Shown here: in pieces, positions 9,526-20,205 of the stretch | Layout of the letters: the number at the start of each line of letters is the position of its first letter | Numbering within the stretch: the first letter of the stretch is position 1 | Source of the DNA: DVEG01 sp964405435 | Lineage (GTDB): Bacteria; Cyanobacteriota; Cyanobacteriia; Cyanobacteriales; Oscillatoriaceae | Assembly (NCBI GenBank): GCA_964405435.1 | Contig: CAYOOD010000017.1 | Span: 1-64,000, forward strand | Reading direction: 5' to 3' | Length of the DNA stretch: 64,000 bases | Notes under the pieces: generated by a model | What the model was told of the DNA's origin: nothing | The model's input: only the letters and a program-made list of their open reading frames with translations | Database searches by the model: none | Program-made: the position numbers and the translations under genes

Positions 9526-9607
9526 GCGGATGTGGCGGAATTGGCAGACGCGCCAGATTTAGGTTCTGGTTCCGAAAGGAGTGAAGGTTCAAGTCCTTTC
9601 ATCCGCA
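9526..9607 (+). tRNA. tRNA-Leu (anticodon UAG)
   Basis: 82 nt with a long variable arm, as expected of a class II tRNA. The acceptor stem GCGGATG (9526-9532) pairs with CATCCGC (9600-9606), and the discriminator is A9607. The D arm contains GGCAGACGCG. The anticodon stem CCAGA/TCTGG encloses the loop TTTAGGT, giving anticodon TAG (Leu, CUA codons). The T arm is GAAGG TTCAAGT CCTTT with the usual TTC. CCA is not encoded. Confidence 0.97.
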
Positions 9608-9762
9608 TTTCAGGCAATAGAAGAGTCAGAACGCGACGCGCTCCTTACCAAAGAGCGCGCCGCTTGGCGCGCCGCATCTGCTGGAAGGGATTTAGGGTTG
9701 TGACATAGCATAGATTACAACTTTTGTCAAGACCAGTTTTTCACAAAGCCTGCCGACTTCGC

Positions 9763-9825
9763 GAAAAAAAGAAACCTCGTTCCTGGGGGTAGGGGCAGCG
9801 CTGCCGCAACAGCCCGGGAACGAGG
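9763..9825 (-). terminator. Rho-independent terminator of the 9865-13746 gene
   Basis: On the minus strand CCTCGTTCC (9817-9825) pairs with GGAACGAGG (9775-9783), with a GC-rich inner hairpin, followed by TTTCTTTTTTT. It lies just downstream of the stop at 9865. Confidence 0.8.
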
Positions 9826-9864
9826 GGTATAAAAGCCTGCGAGAAAGCCTGGATGAGATGAGGG

Positions 9865-12800
9865 TTAAATAAGAGTGAAATCCTCAGCGGCAATGAGAGT
9901 AGCTTGTACCCCATTCAAAGAGGCTAATAATTCACCGCTGCTAGCAATACTGATTAAAGTAGCACTCGCACCTTGCGCAACCGTCAGATCGGCGAAAGTC
10001 AAACCTCCGGCTAATCCCAGCAAATCGATGCCATCTTCAAAATCGGTGACAACATCACTGCCAGTACCCGCAGAGAAAATAAAGCGATCGCTCCCTCCCC
10101 CACCCGCGAGCGTGTCATTCGCCAAATCGCCAAAAAGCCAGTCATTGCCAATCCCGCCAGTCAAGATATCTCCATCCTTCCCGCCGTAAAGCGTATCATC
10201 GCCGTCACCGCCTCCAAGGGTATCAGCGCCAGTATTACCATAAATTAAATCATTGCCGAGATCGCCATTGAGATCGTCATTGCCAGCACCGCCGCTTAAG
10301 ATATCATTTTCCTGACCGCCGTAAAGCGTATCATCGCCGTCACCGCCTCCAAGGGTATCCGCCCCAATATTGCCGTAAACGACATCATTGCCGAGATCGC
10401 CATTGAGATTGTCATTGCCACTATTGCCGACGAGCGTGTCATTTTCCTGCCCGCCAAACAGCGTATCGTCACCCAAATAGCCATCTAGAAGATCGGCTCC
10501 GACATTTCCATATAATAGGTCGCTGCCGTCGCCGCCAGAAATCGTGTCATTGCCAATATTGCCCGCGACAATATCATTGCCGTCGCTTCCTTTGAGAATG
10601 TCATTCTCTTTGCCGCCAAAAATCGTATCGTCCCCAATGCCGCCATCGATAAAATCATCGCCCGTATTGCCGTAGAGCAAATCGCTGCCGTCCTGGCCGA
10701 GTACGGTGTCGTTGCCGAGATTGCCAGCAATGACATCATTATCGGTTCCCCCTAAGAGAGCGTCGTTATTCTGACCGCCAAAAATCGTATCATTGCCAAG
10801 TTGTCCGTCGATTAGATCGTCGCCGACATTGCCATATAACAGGTCATTATTTTTGCCGCCGAGCAGCGTATCATTCCCCAGATTGCCAGCGATAATATCG
10901 TCCTCAGCTCCGCCAAAGACAGTATCATTATCCTTTCCGCCAAAAATCGTGTCTCTGCCAGAATAACCGAAAATAGCATCTTGGCCCGTATTGCCATACA
11001 AGAGGTCGTTGCCATCGCTCCCGTCTAAATTGTCGCTGCCATCCATGCCAGCGAGAATGTCATTGCTGCCCAAACCATTGATAGCTTCAGCGCCAGCACC
11101 ACCGATGAGAGTATCGTTCCCGTCTTGGCCGTTGAGAGTGCTGACAACGGGATTGATTGCGGGATTGCCAGTGCTGAAAATGGGAGTGGGAAATTGTTCG
11201 CCAAGGTCAGTTATTGAAGTGGGCATAGGAGTCGGTGTTGGAGTTGGTGTTGGAGTTGGTGTTGCCGCACTGACTGAGCCGAGTATTGCAAAATTGAAAG
11301 GGTTTTCGTCGGGATCGTTAGTGGCGAAAGAAAGGTCGCCACTAAAATTACCAACTATCGTTGCATCTAAATTTACTTGCAAACTTGCCTGCCCTCCGGG
11401 TAGGATGCTAGCGGGGAAAGCTTCCGCGATAGAAAAACCGGCTGGCAATTGTAAATTATTCAGGGTTAGGACAGCATTTCCGGTGTTTTGAATGGTGAAG
11501 GCTTTGCCGATCGCAGTGCCGATCGCAGTCGTGCCGAAGTTCAGGGGAGTTGCCGTGCCGTCGGCGATCTCGGTGGTGCCTTCTATGACCTGAATCTCTG
11601 GGGCGGGCGGGGCACTCACCGTGCCGGCGATCGCAAAATTAAACGGATTTTCGTCGCTGTCATTCGTCGCAAAAGACAGCTCGCCGCCAAAATCGCCAGC
11701 GGCAATTGCCTCTAGATTTACTTGCAAAGTTGCCTGCCCTCCGGGTAATACGCTAGCCGGGAGGGTTTCCGCGACAGAAAAGCCCGCTGGCAATTGCAGA
11801 TTGCTGAGATTTAATTCAGCGCTGCCGATATTTTTGATAGTGAATGTTTGGCTCACAGAAGTGCCGATCGCAGTTGTGCCGAAGTTCAGGGCAGCAGCCG
11901 TGCCGTCGGCAATATTGGTTGTGCCGTTCAGTACCTCAATTTCTGGAGCAGCAGCCGTCAATTCGTAAGCGCCAATATCAACCAATGCCGTACCATTGCT
12001 ATCGCCATCTTGCGGACGAGATACGCCCCGCTGATCGGTAGCGGGCGCGATCGCGCTAGTGCCGGCATCGATCGCCGGACTGCCGGGGAGCAAGGCATGA
12101 GTTAAAACACCGCCGCCGCTGTCTTGCAGGGGGCCTAAAAGTGGGTCTGCGATCGCCACTGTCGGCGTCACATTCAGGTCGCCGGGAAACGGGATCGTCG
12201 TGAGTTTATCCGGCCATTGAATATTATTGCCCCCATCAATCAAATACCGCGAAACCTGTTGCTGATTCTGCACCGCATTGCCGGCAGTATTGTTGTAAAA
12301 AATTGTATTCGTTACAGTAATCTGCTGCTGGTCGCCGTGAAAAATCGCTCCGGCCAAATTCGCCGCGTTATTGTTGGCAAAAGTCGTATTGACAATCGCA
12401 GTCGGATTCGACTGATTGAACACGGTGAGGGCACCGCCCCACCCGTTACCGTCATTTTGCGCTTGGTTGCCGGAAAACGTGCTGTTGGTAATATTCAGCG
12501 GCGCGTTTTCTCCCACCCACAAGGCACCGCCCTGATCGGCGGCTGTATTATTCGCGAAGGTAGTATTGTTAATTATCAGCGGACTGTTACTCTCAACTAG
12601 CCCAGTTTTTCCAGCATAAAATACTCCCCCTCCCAAGGCATCTTCAACATCATCTTTAATGACCGAGTTATTGATCGCTGTAGAACCTTCAAGCAATGCC
12701 GTGTCCGGCGGATACATGTACAAATAGATGCCGCCACCTTGTCCAGCCCCTTGATTGCCCTCAAATCGGCTGTTGCGAATGACAAACTCACCGCCGATGC

Positions 12801-13746
12801 TGTCTGTATTGACGTTACTGGCACCATCGCTGTAAACGGCACCGCCATAACCGCCGATTCCAGAAAGTGAAGCGCCTGCCGTCGTTTGGTTATTCAGGAA
12901 CGTGCAGTTTTCGATCGCGACTGGCGTTAAGAGATTATTAATCGCTCCCCCATTAATCCCCTTGTTATTGACAAATAGGCTGTCTTTGACGGTCAGGCTT
13001 TGGGCGACAAAGGCAACGATCGCCCCGCCACTTTGCTCTCGGTAGTTCAATTCTTGCCCCGATGTAGCGTCATTTCCGTCAAATGTACTGTTCGTCACCG
13101 TGAGATTACTTTTGTTAAACGCAAAAATTCCGCCGCCCAGACGCGCAAAATTGTTGTTAAACTGACAATTTTCTACCGTTAGGGTGCTGCTGTCTCCCGC
13201 CTTAATACCGCCTCCGCCTTCTTGGATGTCGGTACTGGTGACTTGACCATTAGCGATGGTAAGATTTTTCACCGTTAAATTTTGGTTCGGCTGGAGATTG
13301 ATGACGCGACTGTTATTATTGCCGCTAAGGGTTACACCGGGAGCATTGGCTCCGTCAATAATCAGAGTTTTGTCAATTTCGAGCTGCCCGCTGGTGAGTG
13401 CGATCGTCTGCCCCGCCAGATTGGGAGCGAAGATGATAGTATCTCCGGGCGTAGCTGCAGCGATCGCGTCCCTCAACGAGCCCGCCCCGCTGTCGGCATT
13501 ATTCGTCACTGTTAGGGTGCCGAAAACACTTTGATCCGTCGCTTGCGCCTCTGATTGTGAAAGAGCAGGCGCTTCTATTTCGTCCCCATCTTGACTGCGA
13601 TCGAGAAAAAACACCTCCACGCCATCTTTGATTCCGGCTGCTAGAGATTGAGAGTCCTGCACGCTGGAGTCAATGAAGACGAGAGATTTAGATTGAGAAG
13701 CGATCGGGGTGGAGTTTTGTTCGAGCGAAGTGAGCATAGAAGTCAC
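9865..13746 (-). CDS. Giant secreted beta-helix / RTX protein with deleted DUF4347
   Basis: 1293 residues. Residues 1-60 are the edges of a DUF4347 domain with its middle missing: GVEVFFLDRSQDG joins directly to EIEAPALSQ. Residues 75-600 are a right-handed parallel beta-helix of the polymorphic outer membrane / choice-of-anchor Q type, ending in GSPAIDAGTSA and RPQDGDSNGTALVDIGAYEL. Two immunoglobulin-like choice-of-anchor D repeats follow (each with LNFGTTAIGT and NPFNFAI), then a Thr-Pro linker, then about 20 RTX nonapeptides (GGxGxDxLY type, about 860-1215) that should bind Ca2+, and a C-terminal tail with ASATLISIASSGELLASL. RTX proteins are usually exported by type I secretion. It is a tandem paralogue of the gene at 14009-18107 and its C terminus is nearly identical. 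An adhesin or matrix role is inferred. Confidence 0.93.
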   Translation of the reverse strand: MTSMLTSLEQNSTPIASQSKSLVFIDSSVQDSQSLAAGIKDGVEVFFLDRSQDGDEIEAPALSQSEAQATDQSVFGTLTVTNNADSGAGSLRDAIAAATPGDTIIFAPNLAGQTIALTSGQLEIDKTLIIDGANAPGVTLSGNNNSRVINLQPNQNLTVKNLTIANGQVTSTDIQEGGGGIKAGDSSTLTVENCQFNNNFARLGGGIFAFNKSNLTVTNSTFDGNDATSGQELNYREQSGGAIVAFVAQSLTVKDSLFVNNKGINGGAINNLLTPVAIENCTFLNNQTTAGASLSGIGGYGGAVYSDGASNVNTDSIGGEFVIRNSRFEGNQGAGQGGGIYLYMYPPDTALLEGSTAINNSVIKDDVEDALGGGVFYAGKTGLVESNSPLIINNTTFANNTAADQGGALWVGENAPLNITNSTFSGNQAQNDGNGWGGALTVFNQSNPTAIVNTTFANNNAANLAGAIFHGDQQQITVTNTIFYNNTAGNAVQNQQQVSRYLIDGGNNIQWPDKLTTIPFPGDLNVTPTVAIADPLLGPLQDSGGGVLTHALLPGSPAIDAGTSAIAPATDQRGVSRPQDGDSNGTALVDIGAYELTAAAPEIEVLNGTTNIADGTAAALNFGTTAIGTSVSQTFTIKNIGSAELNLSNLQLPAGFSVAETLPASVLPGGQATLQVNLEAIAAGDFGGELSFATNDSDENPFNFAIAGTVSAPPAPEIQVIEGTTEIADGTATPLNFGTTAIGTAIGKAFTIQNTGNAVLTLNNLQLPAGFSIAEAFPASILPGGQASLQVNLDATIVGNFSGDLSFATNDPDENPFNFAILGSVSAATPTPTPTPTPTPMPTSITDLGEQFPTPIFSTGNPAINPVVSTLNGQDGNDTLIGGAGAEAINGLGSNDILAGMDGSDNLDGSDGNDLLYGNTGQDAIFGYSGRDTIFGGKDNDTVFGGAEDDIIAGNLGNDTLLGGKNNDLLYGNVGDDLIDGQLGNDTIFGGQNNDALLGGTDNDVIAGNLGNDTVLGQDGSDLLYGNTGDDFIDGGIGDDTIFGGKENDILKGSDGNDIVAGNIGNDTISGGDGSDLLYGNVGADLLDGYLGDDTLFGGQENDTLVGNSGNDNLNGDLGNDVVYGNIGADTLGGGDGDDTLYGGQENDILSGGAGNDDLNGDLGNDLIYGNTGADTLGGGDGDDTLYGGKDGDILTGGIGNDWLFGDLANDTLAGGGGSDRFIFSAGTGSDVVTDFEDGIDLLGLAGGLTFADLTVAQGASATLISIASSGELLASLNGVQATLIAAEDFTLI
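11231..11262 (-). repeat. Thr-Pro coding microsatellite
   Basis: Six-base tandem repeat (GGTGTT/GGAGTT on the plus strand) encoding the alternating Thr-Pro linker between the anchor-D repeats and the RTX block. Its length is likely to vary by slippage. Confidence 0.8.
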
Positions 13747-13949
13747 GCTGAAGACGTTAGAAGAATATACGCTTGTAGATACGTCCCTAAATGATTAAAT
13801 CCGTGCAATGTTTAAGTGCGTGCTGAAAAAGTGCGATAAAAAAATTTTCTTTGCCATAAAAAGCTTGTGTTCGTTTGCTTGCGAAAATCGAGAATTAGCC
13901 ATGCTTGCACGTCAATGCAATTAACTGGCAAATCTAAAGCAAAAATGTT

Positions 13950-13978
13950 AGGAGGGGGCTTGCAACAAGCCCCCTCCT
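13950..13978 (-). terminator. Terminator of the 14009-18107 gene
   Basis: A perfect 13-bp stem (AGGAGGGGGCTTG / CAAGCCCCCTCCT) encloses a 3-nt loop. On the minus strand it is followed by ACATTTTTGC. It separates the two tandem giant genes, so each is probably its own transcript. Confidence 0.8.
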
Positions 13979-14008
13979 GAAGCACTCTAACGCTAACGTC
14001 TATTTTGA

Positions 14009-17000
14009 TTAAACGAGAGTGAAATCGTCAGCCGCGATGAGAGTGGCTGACACTCCATTCAGAGATGCCAACAGTTCGCCACTGCTGGCAATACTGATTA
14101 AAGTCGCACTCGCACCTTGCGCAACCGTCAGCTCGGAGAAAGTCAACCCTCCGGCTAATCCCAGCAAATCGATGCCATCTTCAAAGTCTGTAATGGTATC
14201 GCTGCCAGTGCCAGCAGAGAAAATAAAGCGATCGCGTCCGACTCCACCGGTTAAGGTATCGCTACCTAAATCCCCAAACAGCCAGTCATCGCCATTGCTG
14301 CCAGTGATAATATCGTTATCTTGACCGGCGTAAACCGTATCATCGCCATCACCACCGTTGAGAATGTCTGCACCGATGTTGCCGTAAATCAAATCACTGC
14401 CGAGGTCGCCATTGAGATTGTCGCTGCCATTGCCACCAGTGACAACATCGTTATCTTGACCGGCGTAAACCGTATCATCGCCATCCCCGCCAGATATTAA
14501 ATCGCTGCCAGAGTTGCCGTAAACTAAATCACTGCCGAGGTCGCCATTGAGATTGTCGCTGCCGATATTGCCAATGAGCGTGTCATTTTCTTGACCGCCA
14601 AATAGCGTATCGTCACCCTCGCACCCATCCATAATGTCAGTGCCGACATTCCCGTATAACTGGTCGTTGCCGTCACCGCCGCAGATAGTATCATTGCCAA
14701 TATCTCCCGCGACGATATCATTCCCGACGCCGCCTTTGAGAATGTCATTTTCTTTGCCGCCAAAAATCGTATCCTCACCCAATCCGCCGGCAATAAAATC
14801 ATCGCCCGTATTGCCGTAGAGCAAATCATTCCCGTCTTGACCCAGTACGGTGTCGTTGCCTATGTCGCCAGCAATAATATCGTCTTCAACTCCACCTAAG
14901 AGAGCGTCATTATCTTTGCCGCCAAAAATCGTATCATTGCCGAGTTGCCCGTCGATCAGATCGTCGCCGGTATTGCCATACAACAGGTCATTATTTTTGC
15001 CGCCGATTACAGTATCATTGCCAATATTGCCAGCAATAATATCGTCGTCCGCTCCACCGAAGAGGGCGTCACTATCCTTGCCGCCAAAAAGGGTATCCCT
15101 GCCAAAGTAACCGAGGAGAATATCATTGCCCGTATTGCCATACAAGAGGTCATTGCCATCGCCCCCGTCTATATTATCGCTGCCATCCATGCCAGCGAGG
15201 ATGTCATCGCCGCCCGCACCATTGATAGCTTCAGGAGCTGCACCGCCGGTGAGAGTATCGGCGCTGTCGGTGCCGTTGAGGGTGCTAGCAACGGAGTTGG
15301 CAACTGGCAGAGGGGTGCTGAAATTGGGGGTGGGAAATTGGTCGCAAAGGCAGCTAGGAGCGATTGTGGCAGCGACATGACCAGCGATCGCGAAGTCAAA
15401 CGGGTTTTCATCGCTGTCATTGGTTGTAAATGACAACACCCCAGTTGGATTGCCAATCGCTGCGGCATCCAATTGCACTTGCAATGTTGCTTGCGAAGCG
15501 GCGGCGATACTGCTGGGCAAAGTTCCCACGACGCTGAAGCCGGCGGGCAAACTCAAACTGCTGAGATTGAGTGCCGCCGTTCCCGTGTTTTGGAGGGTGA
15601 AGGTTTTGGTGATGGGAGTGCCTACAGTCGTGCTGCCGAATGAGAGTGCGCTTGTCGTGCCGTCAGCGATATTTGTAGCGGCATCTAAGACTTGAATTTC
15701 GGGAGCGGGTACTGCCGTCACCGTGCCAGCGATCGCGAAGTCAAACGGGTTTTCATCGCTGTCATTGGTTGTAAATGACANNNNNNNNNNNNNNNNNNNN
15801 NNNNNNNNNNNNNNNNNNNNNNNNNNNNNNNNNNNNNNNNNNNNNNNNNNNNNNNNNNNNNNNNNNNNNNNNNNNNNNNNCTACAGTCGTGCTGCCGAAT
15901 GAGAGTGCGCTTGTCGTGCCGTCAGCGATATTTGTCGAACTGTCAAGTACCTGAATTTCTGGTACTAATGCGGGCACTTCGTAAGCGCCGCTATCCACCA
16001 ATGCCGTGCCGTTGTTATCGCCATCTTGAGGACGAATGATTCCCCGCTGATCGCTGGCGGGCGCGCCCGTGCTAGTGCCAGCATCGATCGCCGGACTGCC
16101 GGCTAACAAAGCATGAGTTAAAATACCGCCGCCGTTGTCTTGCAGGGGACCGAGTAACGGATCGGCAATGGTAACAACCGCCGTCACATTCACGTCCGTG
16201 GCATCGGCAGGATTTTTGGCCGGCCATTGGATATTCCCGCCCCCGTCTGTAAATTGAGTGGTAGTCTGCTGATTTTTATTGAAAGGATTCCCTGCTACAT
16301 TATTGGCGACAATCGTATTCTTGAGAATAACATTCGTGCCGCCCCCCCCAAATGCCCCGCCAAAGCTTCCCGCATAATTATTGGCAAAGGTCGAGTTGAC
16401 GATATTGCTAGCCGAGCTGCCATTCCCAAAATATATGCCTCCGCCCAACCCCTGGTCAGCAGCATCTACCGCTCTATTGCCAGAGAATGTAGAGTTAGTA
16501 ATGTTGACTTGCGTGGTTTCTCCGACCCAGACACCGCCGCCCTGAGTTTCTGCAATATTGTTGGCAAAGGTACTGTTGTTAATGGTCAAGTCAAGGGTGC
16601 CGCGTATCCCCCCTCCTAGAGCCACTCCCGCACCATTTTTTATAACCGAGTTGTTGATAAAGGTGCTGTTTTCAACAAAAGCTTTGTCGGGCGTGTAAAG
16701 GTAGAGAAATGCGGCCCCTCCTTCGCCAGCAGCTTTATTCCCTTCAAAGCGACTGTTGCGAATTAAAACCGTGCCAGAGTCTGGATTTACTTTGTCACTC
16801 GCTCCATCGGTATAAATGGCTCCGCCCAATCCTCCAGAAACCGAACCACCCGCCGTTGTATCATTATTGATAAACGTAGAATTTTCTACGGTTAGCTGGC
16901 TCAATAGGGTATTAATAGCTCCGCCGTTAATCCCCGTGTTGTTGGTAAATTCCGAGCCTTGTACGGTGAGGACGCTTTCACTTCTGGTCGCGATCGCGCC

Positions 17001-18107
17001 CCCGCCGCGTTCTTGATTGCCCGCTCTGCCATCATTGCCATTAAATTTGCTGTTGATGACAGTGGTAATACTGCGATATCCTCCGTAAATACCGCCGCCA
17101 CCAAATTCTGCAAAATTATTATTGATTTGGCTATTCTCTACTAAAAGAACGCACTGCTGACCTGTTCGGATAGCGCCTCCTGCTCCAACAATATCATCAG
17201 CACCAGTGACTCTTCCATTGGCAATTATTAAATTGCGAATCGTCACGTTTGTGGGATTGAAACTTGCATCTATGTTCGTCTCAAACACCCGGCTTGTATT
17301 ATTCCCGCTAACTGTCAATCCAGGTGCAGCCGCTCCATCAATAATCAAGTTTTTGTTAATCAGGAGTTGACCGCTGGTGAGGGTAATAGTCTGCCCTGCG
17401 AGGCTGGGATCGAAGACAATGGTATCGCCGGCTGCTGCGGCGGCGATCGCATCTCTTAAGGAACCGGGACCGCTATCAGCATTATTCGTCACCGTTAGCG
17501 TCGCCAAAACGCCTTGATAAGTTGCTTGTGCCTCGGCTTCTAAAACGGCAGGCGCTTCAATTTCGCCAGTTTTATACTCCAAATCCCAGTTAGCACCCCT
17601 CGCTACACTGCCTGTTTTGTCAGTAGAAGCAGCCACGTCTGCACCCGTTAATTGACTGAGTTTCTCAACAAAGCTGGCACCTCCCGCAGCCGCTACATCG
17701 CAGCCGTACAGAAAAATCTCTGTGGCAGCAGCTTTAGTCGCCGATGTATTGTTAGGAGACGGCGAAGTTTTAAAAGCATTTCGCCACTGCTGCAATTGGG
17801 GTGTATGCTGTTCTAGGTTATCAGAACTGAGAATCGTTGAACCCAACTGCAACTGACCCGGGCTGCCGTGAGAGAAAATATGGACTGCATCAACGGAGCC
17901 GTAGAGAGCGGAAAATTTTCGCAGCGCTGCGGCAATCTGCTCGACGCCATCGGAGTTGCGATCGAGGAGAATGACTTCTACGCCGTCTTTGATTCCCTCT
18001 ACTAGGGATGAGTAGTCAGCGATGTTTGAGTCAATAAAGACGAGGGATTTAGATTGTTTGTTTTGAAGAGCTGTTGGGTCATTCTTTGAGGTAAAGTTGC
18101 TGGTCAT
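14009..18107 (-). CDS. Giant secreted DUF4347 / beta-helix / RTX protein, split by assembly gap
   Basis: One gene in two readable pieces: 18107-15881 (N-terminal) and 15780-14009 (C-terminal), separated by 100 N. The N-terminal residues 1-200 are a complete DUF4347 domain with FSHGSPGQL (His80) and LYGCDVAA (Cys136). The parallel beta-helix follows, ending in ALVDSGAYEVP. Then come choice-of-anchor D repeats (NIADGTTSALSFGSTTVG), which the gap interrupts, then about 18 RTX nonapeptides and the same C-terminal tail as its neighbour. The two pieces are in different frames across 100 N, but a 186-nt fill deduced from the adjacent repeat makes one frame of about 1394 residues. The stop 15 nt beyond the gap is therefore an artefact. 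Probably exported by type I secretion; the adhesin role is inferred. Confidence 0.9.
15435..15961 (-). repeat. Near-identical tandem choice-of-anchor D repeats (345 bp unit)
   Basis: The segment ending TAAATGACA at 15435 recurs ending at 15780, and CTACAGTCGTGCTGCCGAAT at 15622 recurs at 15881. The repeat unit is 345 bp (115 codons). The near identity explains why assembly stopped here and leaves the true copy number open. Confidence 0.9.
15781..15880. other. Assembly gap (100 N)
   Basis: Exactly 100 N, a common placeholder length, lying inside a tandem repeat. The corresponding interval in the neighbouring repeat copy is 186 nt (15436-15621). Confidence 0.99.
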
Positions 18108-20205
18108 GCTGCCTACTCCAGGAAATTTTTGCCTGGTAGATTCAACCCTGGAGTTAGAGAGTCAATCGCGTTGTTTGTAATTGTTTCTACATGCAGCCCA
18201 AACCAATAAAATAAACAAATCGCTTTTAGTTCTGGAATTTATAAATTCCAAAAAAGCATTCATGCGTTATTATCTTATTCTAAAAAAAATGAGTAAATCT
18301 GGATTTTAAATAAAAAATTTTAAAATTTTTGACGGGTATTTTTTAAGGCTGAATTAAATCAAATACCTAGCAGTTTTACATGCCTAAAAAATATGTGACG
18401 GCAACGCTTAAATATTTAGGCGTTTCGGGGGGGGAAATGGGGAATTGGCTGTTTGGGATGGAGCCGCTCTTTCCTTGGCGATAGGATAGTCATACTTATC
18501 AGGTGAACAGACGGGAATAGCCTGCTTATAGCTGACAGGAACACTGGAGTAGCATCACCGATCGCTATTTATTGATCTGAAGTTCAACAAGGGTGAAGTA
18601 ATGGATAGAAACGCTAAATCCTTGGATGTTTTGCGGCGATCGCCGAAACGGTGACTGCGAATTGACAGTCTGTAGTCTTCGTTACGGGGGCGATCGCTAA
18701 ACTCCCACAGCCATCCATTCATGCTTCTTGCACCGCTGCCACTGGCTTTTGCCGTGTTCCAGAATGTCCGCGATGCGCGACGATCGCGCTCCCGCTTCAC
18801 GCGATAGTTTTTTCTAGATCGATCTAACATGGGATACCCTTATGAAAATGCTAACTGCCTAGACTAAGACGTAGAGATTCGCAAATTGTTGCATCTAGAA
18901 TGTTCGCGGATAAAGTGATTCAATAGAGGCACCCGTGGAGTCATAAAATCAGGCGCGTGAAGCGCCGCCATCCCGCAGGTAATCGCCTGATAGCCGCTAT
19001 TCCCTGACAGTTATGGCAGCCATTACGAACCCGTCGATTGCTTCTTGTTTTCGCCTAAATTAAACTACAAAATATTTTTTTTAAATAGCCACGCTTTCAT
19101 TTTTCCAGCTTTTGCACCTCCATCAGGAACGCTTTAGCTGTGAATTTAAGTTTTTTGATAATTGTCCTGACAATCAAATAATTTGAAGTAGATTTAAGAA
19201 TTTATCGTCGGCGACAAGCACCAGGAACTGCGCCCGCAATTGCTGCCGAAGTATTATTTGTCTAAATCCCTTGCTTCTGGTGGTTTCGGGTTGAGAACTC
19301 GGTTTGTTTTTTAGTTTCCCTCCAATCGCAAAGGAAAAGGGTTTGGGATTCTGGCTTGTAGGGGAATGATTCCTCCAGAAGCCAGAATCCTTCTGCTCGC
19401 CCGAAAAAGCGCTGCCCCCGATATTTTGTCTGTTAATTGCACGGAAAACCCTTGTTGACTGATCTACGATCTTCTCACAGCCTGTCCTCGGTAGGGCAAG
19501 AGCCTCCAGCGGGACGGGCGTGAAACAACTGCGAGAATCCGGGCACTCGCAGGCTGCGAGCAATGAGGGGAAATGGAAATATGCAGTCTCCGATTGACAT
19601 CCCTCTCAACGGCAGGAGATAAACGTTAACTGGCATTGAATAAACATGCTGCCGCGCTATCTCCCGACAGCCGACCTATCGTGCAGGTAAATTTTAAATT
19701 TGCCAAGTAAAAAAAATCGATTGGTTCGCGCTTCTTTCACTGGAACCAAAACCCATTGATGCGTGCGAAAGAATGCGTGCCACAGAGCGCGATCGCCTAT
19801 TTATAGAGTAGATGCAAAAAAGCGAACCGTGTAGATGCCCAGCCAATGCCTCGGCTTTCCCGGTTTGAGGGCGCGCCTCGCCCGGGTTCTGCCCAGCCAC
19901 TACGCATAAAAAATCGGGCTGGCAGATAAGAGAGCCACACTATCTGACGATACTATATATGACACAAATTGACGAGCTGCGTCCATCCGCGAGAATACTG
20001 AACTTGCTTAGAGAAGGGCGGGAACCTTGCCAAGAGTCGCGAACGTCGAGGTATTTGCCAATTGGCAGGTGCCCGTGGCTCGGACTGCCCGATCGGGATG
20101 CAGTCCTGGCAGAACGCGGTAAACTACCTAAAGTAGGGAGTCCCAGATTGTAAAACTGAGACTTTGTTCTGCAATTGATTGTTTACGTCGGGAGCCGCAC
20201 CATCC
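18108..20205. other. Long intergenic region, no supported gene
   Basis: About 2.1 kb. The part next to the giant gene (18180-18420) is very AT-rich and probably holds its promoter. Open frames of 60-129 codons on both strands show no domain and look random. A 12-bp inverted repeat lies at 19346-19390. This is the largest stretch in the window without a recognisable gene. Confidence 0.5.
19346..19390. repeat. Long inverted repeat / hairpin
   Basis: GGATTCTGGCTT (19346-19357) is perfectly complementary to AAGCCAGAATCC (19379-19390). The interior GGGGAAT/ATTCCTC extends the stem, giving a hairpin of about 45 nt. It has no T tract, so it is unlikely to be a simple terminator. Confidence 0.7.

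Noticed and set aside
10080..11100. CRISPR-like periodic repeats
   Set aside because: The periodicity is that of RTX nonapeptide codons inside a long coding frame.
15762..15780. True stop codon just beyond the N gap
   Set aside because: The frame is wrong only because 100 N stands for another length; a 186-nt fill restores the coding frame.
19174..19563. 129-codon ORF on the minus strand
   Set aside because: It runs through a long inverted repeat, has no domain and has random-looking composition.
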